The notes beneath the pieces are model-generated. The model saw nothing but the letters and a program-made list of their open reading frames with translations, was not told the origin of the DNA and searched no databases. Of a stretch of DNA of 64,000 nucleotides, positions 58,030 through 64,000 are shown piece by piece; position 1 is the first letter of the stretch; each line of letters begins with the position of its first letter. The stretch spans positions 555,478,176 to 555,542,175 of the forward strand of contig NC_058521.1 in the NCBI RefSeq assembly GCF_904849725.1, read 5' to 3'. The DNA comes from Hordeum vulgare subsp. vulgare (Eukaryota > Streptophyta > Magnoliopsida > Poales > Poaceae). Both the position numbers and the translations under genes were made by a program.

Positions 58030-58790
58030 TTTTCTGTAAAGAGGAACATGTGATGCATCACAATACAAGTAAGTATTTCCTTCAGTTGAGAACCAAGGTT
58101 TATCAAACCAATAGGAGTAACAACCTACCCCCGTCTTGAGCGGTTGCACACAAAAGAAACAAACACTTGCACCCAACGCGTGCAAGAGGGTTATCAATCC
58201 CCTTGTCTCGTTATTTGCAAGCAAGTAAGTAGTGTGGTTGGAAGTTGCAAAGTGAAAAGTAAATAAAGACAGCGAGGAATTGTAGCATTTGTAAACTTAT
58301 AAGTGAATAGACCCGGGGGGCCATAGTTTTCCTAATGGCATCTCTCATGAAACTCAATATATGATGTGTAAACAAATTACTGTTGGACAATTGATAGAAA
58401 AGTATATAGTTATGTGATATTCACGGTAATGATCATGTGTTATTGTGGTGTTTATGAAGATGGAATTAGGTCAATCGAAGATCCAACGGGGCAACAAGCT
58501 TGGGTGGCGGCCTTAGGGGCGCATCCCTTCATCTTGTGGGCCCTTGGTGCATTGTCTGGCCGCTTCCCGAAGTTTCTAGTGTTACATATATTTTTTAAAA
58601 ATCCTTCTGAATTTTAACGTGTTTGGGCTTCGGTAGGTATCGTTTTCTTGTGAAAACATGCAAAACACATAAAACTCAAACTGGGCACTAAATTAATAGG
58701 TTCGTCCATAAAAATAATATAAAATAACATATAAAACGTATAAAAGTGATAATATAATAGCGTTTAACAATAAAGATTTATAGATATGTT
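58030..58790 (-). mobile_element. Gypsy LTR fragment in reverse orientation
   Basis: On the - strand it matches the family of 101-1613: GGGCCCAAGATG..., TAGCGTTGGGTGCAAG-like and TTGATAAACCTTGGTTCTCA segments. A decayed form of the hairpin lies near 58490-58550 (ACAAG...CTTGT). Confidence 0.6.
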
Positions 58791-59520
58791 GGAGAGGTAT
58801 AACAGCTTGTGTCGGCTCCTATGTCAGTGTTCTGACAAACGCGGTAGGAGCAGAGGTACAAGATGTTCCTCCTCGAGAAGCACCGGCTGGCAGAGGGCCA
58901 GATCTACAGCCAGCGCGCAAGCGAGGAGGTCGTGGCGAACCCAAACTTTGTTGCGGAGTAGCAGGCGCTCTACGAGGCCGCGTGTGCTCAACGCGTCGCT
59001 CACAACAAATAGCGAAAATGTCACTAGCCGTGCATCGTACGCGCCGTCATGCAAGTTTCACGTGCGCATGTGGCAGGTGGACAACGACAAACCCTCCACG
59101 TCTATCATCGACCTTATATCTACCGGCACCGACGACAGATAGGACGTGGACTCCTCCGAAGATGAAGGGAGGTGGCATGGTGTGGTGTCCCATATGGTCT
59201 GGTCTATCTCTCATGTTTTACTCTTCCTCGTCGAAGACTTCAACCTCATTTCACGGGTCTTGAAACCATCAGCGCTTATGGAGATAGCAGATGGAAGACG
59301 TGGTCACCGACGTAGAATACAAAGTAAGTGAAAGTCGAGCGCCACCGTAGCATAGGTTTAGGTTAGTCCGCTCATTTTTAAACAAAAAATATCTAAACTG
59401 TAATAAATGCGCTTCGATTCATATGAAATTCGTTGTGTCTACATGAATTTCATTTAATCTATTTAAAAAAGTTTTAAAAAATATGCGGACAACCCGCGGA
59501 CCGACATCCTTGCTCATGAA
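58791..59520. other. Degenerate gene-like stretch
   Basis: 58860-58980 reads KMFLLEKHRLAEGQIYSQRA and on, with stops soon after; related short frames end in ...IIDLISTGTDD. This recalls small acidic-tailed ORFs carried by cereal transposons. Evidence is weak. Confidence 0.2.
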
Positions 59521-59559
59521 CGGATGTTGGATCAAGTCAGCGTTAGAGATGAAGGCACT

Positions 59560-60000
59560 GCCAGTTTGCGACGGTTGAAGCGGGCCCTTTGCAGTGGGCA
59601 AGTTGCGTCGAGAGCGCGCGGCCCTTGCACGAATATTAATGTGTACGCCCGTCGGGTACAAACTGAAAAGGAAAGTGTTGTCCCAAGAGGAAAAAATGGT
59701 ACGCGTTACTGTACTGGTATCTCGTTTTTCTTTTCACGGGACTGTACCAGTATCTCATCAGGGAAGACTAGCTTGGAGGTAGCACGCGCCAATTGGAAAA
59801 TTGGAGTTGGCATGCCCCCGGAGGTACACAAAAAGTACCTAAGTCAATGGCAGGCGCTCATCTGTCGTCCTAACAGTTTATTCGACTTGGAAGAAAATTA
59901 TTTCTCGATTCAGACTTTTAAGTACGTTTCTGGCTTATAGCGTGTGAAAAATGATGGATGATCTGGAGTCACTTTCCTAAGGTATTCGTACTGACATGTA
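59560..60000 (+). repeat. Diverged intergenic duplication, copy 2 (empty site)
   Basis: Collinear with 55855-56258 and with the sequence after 57001. TTTCCTAAGGTATTCGTACTGACATGTATAGCT lines up across the insertion point of the Tourist-like element. Confidence 0.75.
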
Positions 60001-60199
60001 TAGCTGAGTAACATTGAAAGGGAAAACACGAGGTAATACGTACAAGTTTTCAGGCAATGCACAATGCAGTAATGCATGATAAAAGCATCCACGGCTGGAT
60101 CTTTTAAACCCGTCTTAAACATTTAGACTGATCACCCCGTCACTCATCGGTAAAAAAAACAAAACAATGTAAACGGGCGACTTAAACGAGCCTCAAACT

Positions 60200-60880
60200 T
60201 TCAGGCTAAGTGACATTCCTTATATCCACTCCAAATATGGAATGGGGTATGAGGGTGACTATGCGCGTCTGTTACGTCGATCTGTCGTCATGGACCCATG
60301 CGGAAGTTCAACGGACGGCACCTCCGATGAGGGGTGTAAACGTCGTGTGGCCTCGGTCCAGTTTGCCTCTCGAGGCCAAAGCCGACCGACGTATCCCAAC
60401 CCTATCCCATCCACCTCCTTCCTCTTTACGCGGCCAGACCGAGCCCATCCACCTTCTCTCTCCCGCTTCGGCGCTCTTCCCATGCTCTTCAACGGCGACA
60501 TGGTCCGGACGAAGATAACCAACTACGCTATGCTCACGCTGGAGCGCCTATACCGGATCGAGCAGGAGATCCGCGCGAGGCGCATCGCCCGCATCGCTGC
60601 CAGGCTACCTCCGGACTCGCCAGAGCCAGAGGAGGAGGAGGCGCGGGCGTAGGAGGAGGAAGAGGAGCAGCAACCCACTCCGATGGAGGAAGAGAAGGCG
60701 GGCGAAGAGGCGTAGCAGCCGGAGTAGGAGATGGCGCCGGCTCTTGGCTTCAACATGAAGTAGGCAGAGACGGAGTGTACCGCCTCTCAAGCGAAGGAGA
60801 TGGCGGAACAACATGCCATCGTGGAGTCCATCATGCAACATATTGCTGCCATCACCAGTGTGAGAGGCTCACAAACAACC
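60200..60880 (+). pseudogene. Degenerate gene-like frame, possibly transposon-borne
   Basis: An open stretch to 60652 reads ALPMLFNGDMVRTKITNYAM, a helical Arg/Glu-rich part (YRIEQEIRARRIARIAARLP) and an acidic tail. It continues in frame past several stops to KEMAEQHAIVESIMQHIAAI. No family recognised. The upstream TATATCCACTCC and GC-rich context resemble Harbinger-borne genes, which is only a guess. Confidence 0.25.
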
Positions 60881-60930
60881 TGACGTAGACCGCAAAAGTT
60901 TCATTTTGTTACTCTGTCTGATTTAAAATA

Positions 60931-61094
60931 TAGTTCCTTCGTTTTATAAGTCCTTTAATAGATTTTAATATGGATTATTTACGAAGCAAAATAAATAAAT
61001 CTATACTTTTAAATATGTCTATGTATACATTCATATTCATATGCATTTTATATTAAAATCTCTTAAAAGACTTATATTTAAGGATGAAGGAAGT
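60931..61094. mobile_element. Stowaway-like MITE, about 160 bp
   Basis: TAGTTCCTTCGTTTTATAAG... with inverted ...AAGACTTATATTTAAGGATG and GAAGGAAGTA. TA at both ends fits the Mariner/Stowaway duplication. Confidence 0.7.
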
Positions 61095-61386
61095 AGGTCT
61101 TTTTAGCCTTTTTAAATTGTTATACTTGCAGGTCCTTTTTCTGGCGGGGAATCGCAGGTTCTTCTTAGACTCAATACATCCATTGTTACATTACTTCAAT
61201 TTTGCCCCGGTCGACTAATGATTTCCGTCGACTTCATGTATACTTATCGGAAAACATGGTTCCTAGATAACGCATCATTTGTCAATCAATTTCGGCAAGG
61301 CCGGAGAGAGATAACACATGTTGTAGCGGAGGAGTTTGTACAAACATGTACAACAAAGAAATATTACATGAACATGGAGGAAGTAT

Positions 61387-62307
61387 CACTAGTAGAAAAA
61401 GGGCCTTTTGTCCCTGTTCGTAAGGGCCTTCTGTCCCGGTTTCGGAATCGGGACTAAAAGGTCGTTACTAATGCCCTTGGCCTTTAGTTCCGGTTCTTAC
61501 ACGAACCGAGACAGATGGGCCTCCACGTGGCCGGTGCGACGAGCGCGGGCAGGGGGCCTTTAGTCCCGGTTGGTGACATCAACCGGGACCAAAAGGCATC
61601 CACGCGTCAGCATTTCAGGTGATGGTTTTTTTTGAAAGGGGGGGGGGGGGTTAGGGGGTTTTGGGGGGTTAATTAAGGTGTTTCATATATTGTGTTAGCT
61701 AGCTAATGAATAGAGAGAAGTGTCCTCTCTTATCTCCGTGCTTGGTCGACGCTGTATACTATACGTATAGAGAGGACTAGACACGCTAGCTAGTAAGCAA
61801 ATGAAGGAAACAGAAGATCGTCGTGAACATATGCATACAAAGAGAAGTGATATCGACCACCTCTCCTTCTCCGAGAGATTGGTCGAACAACAAGTTCTCG
61901 TATATCTATCCGACGCTACTGGCTACATATATACAATATAATTATCTCTTACAATATAATCTCCTAATTAAAATTCAACTCATTAGGGTTCACATGGTAT
62001 TCTCCGTCTTTAGCGATCACGTGGTCAAGAAAGAATGCCGCCAATTCCTCTTGAATTCCTCGCATACGATCTGCTGGTAGGAGTTCATTTTGCATCCGAT
62101 ATATCTATTGCACGATCTCTTGGTCCCGGTTCGTGGCTCGAACCGGGACAAATGGTTCCACACGAACCGGGACCAATGCCCACGAGGCCCCGGCCGCCCC
62201 CCTGGGCTCACGAACCGGGTCTAATACCCCTCATTGGTCCCGGTTCTTGAAGAACCGGGACTAATGGGCTGGCCAGGGCCGAACGGTAGCCCTGTTTCCT
62301 ACTAGTG
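61387..62307. mobile_element. Complete small CACTA element, 921 bp
   Basis: Ends CACTAGTAGAAAAAGGGC and inverted GCCCTGTTTCCTACTAGTG, flanked by TAT (61384-61386 and 62308-62310). Subterminal arrays of CCCGGTT(C)...AACCGGGAC inverted motifs occur at 61435-61585 and 62130-62265. It encodes no transposase and is non-autonomous. Confidence 0.9.
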
Positions 62308-62639
62308 TATGTTTTCTGGTGCAATGTACGATGTACCAAAAGGACCAAGGAGCTACCAAACTATCTGTTGCATGATGTGTTTGACGTTCCTTGCAATGTG
62401 TATGTGATTAGTCCGCCCGGCTGTGGCGGTTAGGAGTCCTCCGGAGATTACGGAGGCGATTACGGTTTGGTGCGGGCTCGTCCGGATCTAGCCGACGTAG
62501 GGTTCTCCGATCATCGTCGCAGGGGTCTGAGTTAGCCATCCACAATCCCACGAGAGTTGATCCCATCCACCTCACAGCCTTCTGTGTGCCTAGGGCCGCA
62601 CGGTCGTAAGACACCCTAAACCCTAATTCCGATTGGAAC

Positions 62640-63402
62640 CTGCGAGGAGCGGGGTGGTGACGGAGGCGGTTGATGGGATGATGAGGGGGCTGAAGTTGTC
62701 GGAGGAAGAATGATGTGGAGTTAAGATCAGGGTGCCGGTGAAGGAGAAGGGGAAGACTCTGGTGGCGTGGGCGGTAGGGAAGATTCCGTCAGAAAGATTG
62801 GCACACCGTGATGCGATTCGACTGTCCTTGGGGTGTGTGTGGTGTCCGATCAAAGGGATTGATTGCAATAAAGTGGGAGAGAATCTGTTTGTGTTCACTT
62901 TCAACCAGGAGTCCGGGAAATGGCGGGCGTTGGAGGATGGGCCTTGGATGTTTGAGAAAGATCAGGTGGTGGTGGAAGACTACGATCCGGAGAAGAGGCC
63001 GGAGGACTATGCGTTTAACGAGATGCCGATCTGGGTGAGGATCTTCAGCCTCCCCTTGGGGATGATGAATGCAGACTCGGCGGAGGAAATAGGGAATATT
63101 GTTGGAAGCTTTGTGGAAGCGGATGTTGGAGTGGATGGGAAAGCCATGGGAAGATTTATGAGAGTGAAGATCAGGATGAACATCGACAAACCGATCATGA
63201 GGGGTGTTATGATGGACGATGCGACTCTTGGGTCAGGACAGAAACAGAAGAAGAAGATGAGCATTGACGGAGGCAGGGAGGAGGAGGAAGGTGCATGGTG
63301 CCGTTTTGAATATGAATTGTTACCTGACTTCTGTTATGTTTGTGGACTAGTGGGACACAGTGAGAAGACGTGTGATAGGAGGTTGGAGAAAGGGGAGCAG
63401 GC
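62640..63402 (+). pseudogene. LINE ORF1-type protein (DUF4283 + CCHC), truncated
   Basis: The frame reads MMRGLKLSEEE, a stop (TGA at 62712), then KEKGKTLVAWAVGKIPSERL onward. It includes WRALEDGPWMFEKDQVVVED and FNEMPIWVRIFSLPLGMMN, typical of the DUF4283 domain in plant L1 ORF1 proteins, and a zinc knuckle CYVCGLVGHSEKTC (CX2CX4HX4C). A Gypsy LTR starts at 63403 and cuts it. It could also be a stand-alone DUF4283 gene; the early stop argues it is dead. Confidence 0.7.
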
Positions 63403-64000
63403 TGATACGTCCATTTTGCATCATACTTTCATGTTGATACTTATTGCTTTATGGGCTGTTATATTACTTTGTGGTACCATATTTATGCCTTTTCTCTCTA
63501 ATTTTGCAAGGTTTATTTGAAGAGGGAGAATTCAGGCAACTCGAAAAGGAGCAAATCTTAGTCCACTATTCTGCACATCTCCAAATGCCCTGAAAAGTTA
63601 CGTGGAATTTTTTGGGATTATATAAAAATTACTGGGCTAAAGAAGTACCATAAGGGGGCTATTAGGGCGCCACAAGCCCTGCCACCGCCACCCCTGGTGG
63701 CGGATGGCAAGCTTGTGGGCTCCCTGACGGCCCACTAGCCCCCCTCTTTTGCTATATGAAGGGTTTTGTTCCAAAAAAAAAATCAATCGGGAGCTTTTTC
63801 GTGGTTTCGCCGCCGCCACGAGGTGGAACTGGAGCAGATCCAATCTAGAGCTCCGGCAGGACGATCCTGCCGGGGAAACTTCCCTCCCGGAGGGGGAAAT
63901 CATCGCCATCGTCATCAGCAACACTCCTCTCATCGGAGGGGAGGCATCTTCATCAACATCTTCATCAGCACCATATCCTCTCCAATCCCTAGTTCATCTC
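63403..64000 (+). mobile_element. Gypsy LTR, first 600 bp
   Basis: It starts TGATACGTCCATTTTGCATC after CAGGC, runs past the window end, and contains the hairpin and a TATATGAA box at 63753. It resembles the other TGATACGTC LTRs here in layout but is another family. Confidence 0.8.
63670..63718 (+). promoter_or_regulatory. LTR U3 hairpin with re-sequenced inner stem
   Basis: CCACAAGC (63670-63677) pairs with GCTTGTGG (63711-63718). TGCCA (63680-63684) pairs with TGGCA (63705-63709) past a one-base bulge. CCGCCACC (63685-63692) pairs perfectly with GGTGGCGG (63696-63703), loop CCT. A TATAT box lies 35 bp downstream. Confidence 0.75.

Overview
The window is nuclear DNA of a grass, most likely a Triticeae cereal (wheat, barley, Aegilops or a relative). 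The evidence is the deep nesting of large LTR retrotransposons with TGATACGTCTCC-type Gypsy LTRs, CACTA elements with TTTGCCGTCTG-type subterminal repeats, Tourist and Stowaway MITEs, and two intact intron-containing plant genes with very GC-rich first exons. Nothing bacterial, phage, CRISPR or organellar was seen.

Layout. 1-33.2 kb is a retrotransposon nest. It starts with a Gypsy LTR (101-1613), a TTC/TCC microsatellite, a CACTA fragment and the 3' end of a Copia element on the + strand. A second Copia element lies on the - strand (4938-33167). A complete Gypsy element (7742-17405, target duplication GTCAG) sits in its leader. Another Gypsy element (18359-32675, target duplication GGCGG/GGCAG) sits in its LTR, and itself contains a third LTR element (21487-28351). 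All three are non-autonomous: I find no reverse transcriptase or integrase in them. 33.2-35.7 kb is old DNA-transposon debris: a PIF/Harbinger ORF1 fragment, direct repeats around a captured Gypsy protease fragment, and a MULE-like element.

35.7-50.3 kb is a gene island with two convergent genes. The + strand gene (36992-41379, seven coding exons, 415 aa) is MCA1/CNR13, a membrane protein of the Ca2+-entry/mechanosensing family. The - strand gene (50086-45204, nine exons, 757 aa) is an ABCG22-like half-size ABC transporter. A Harbinger element with a transposase remnant and a 72-bp perfect palindrome sits in MCA1 intron 3. A hAT-like and a Tourist-like MITE lie between the genes.

50.3-64 kb returns to repeats: a Tourist-like MITE, an L1-type LINE reverse-transcriptase fragment, a diverged intergenic duplication that supplies the empty site for a 743-bp Tourist-like element, LTR fragments, Stowaway-like MITEs, a complete small CACTA element, and a LINE ORF1 cut by the start of another Gypsy LTR.

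The most unusual signal is a hairpin of constant design in every TGATACGTC-type Gypsy LTR here. It has an outer stem around ACAAGC/GCTTGT and a GC-rich inner stem whose sequence changes between families while pairing is kept. It lies 31-43 bp upstream of a TATA-like box. A copy without a TATA box occurs inside one element, upstream of its second reading frame. A roughly 600-bp noncoding 3' block shared by two Gypsy elements with different LTRs is the second candidate for an undescribed functional module.
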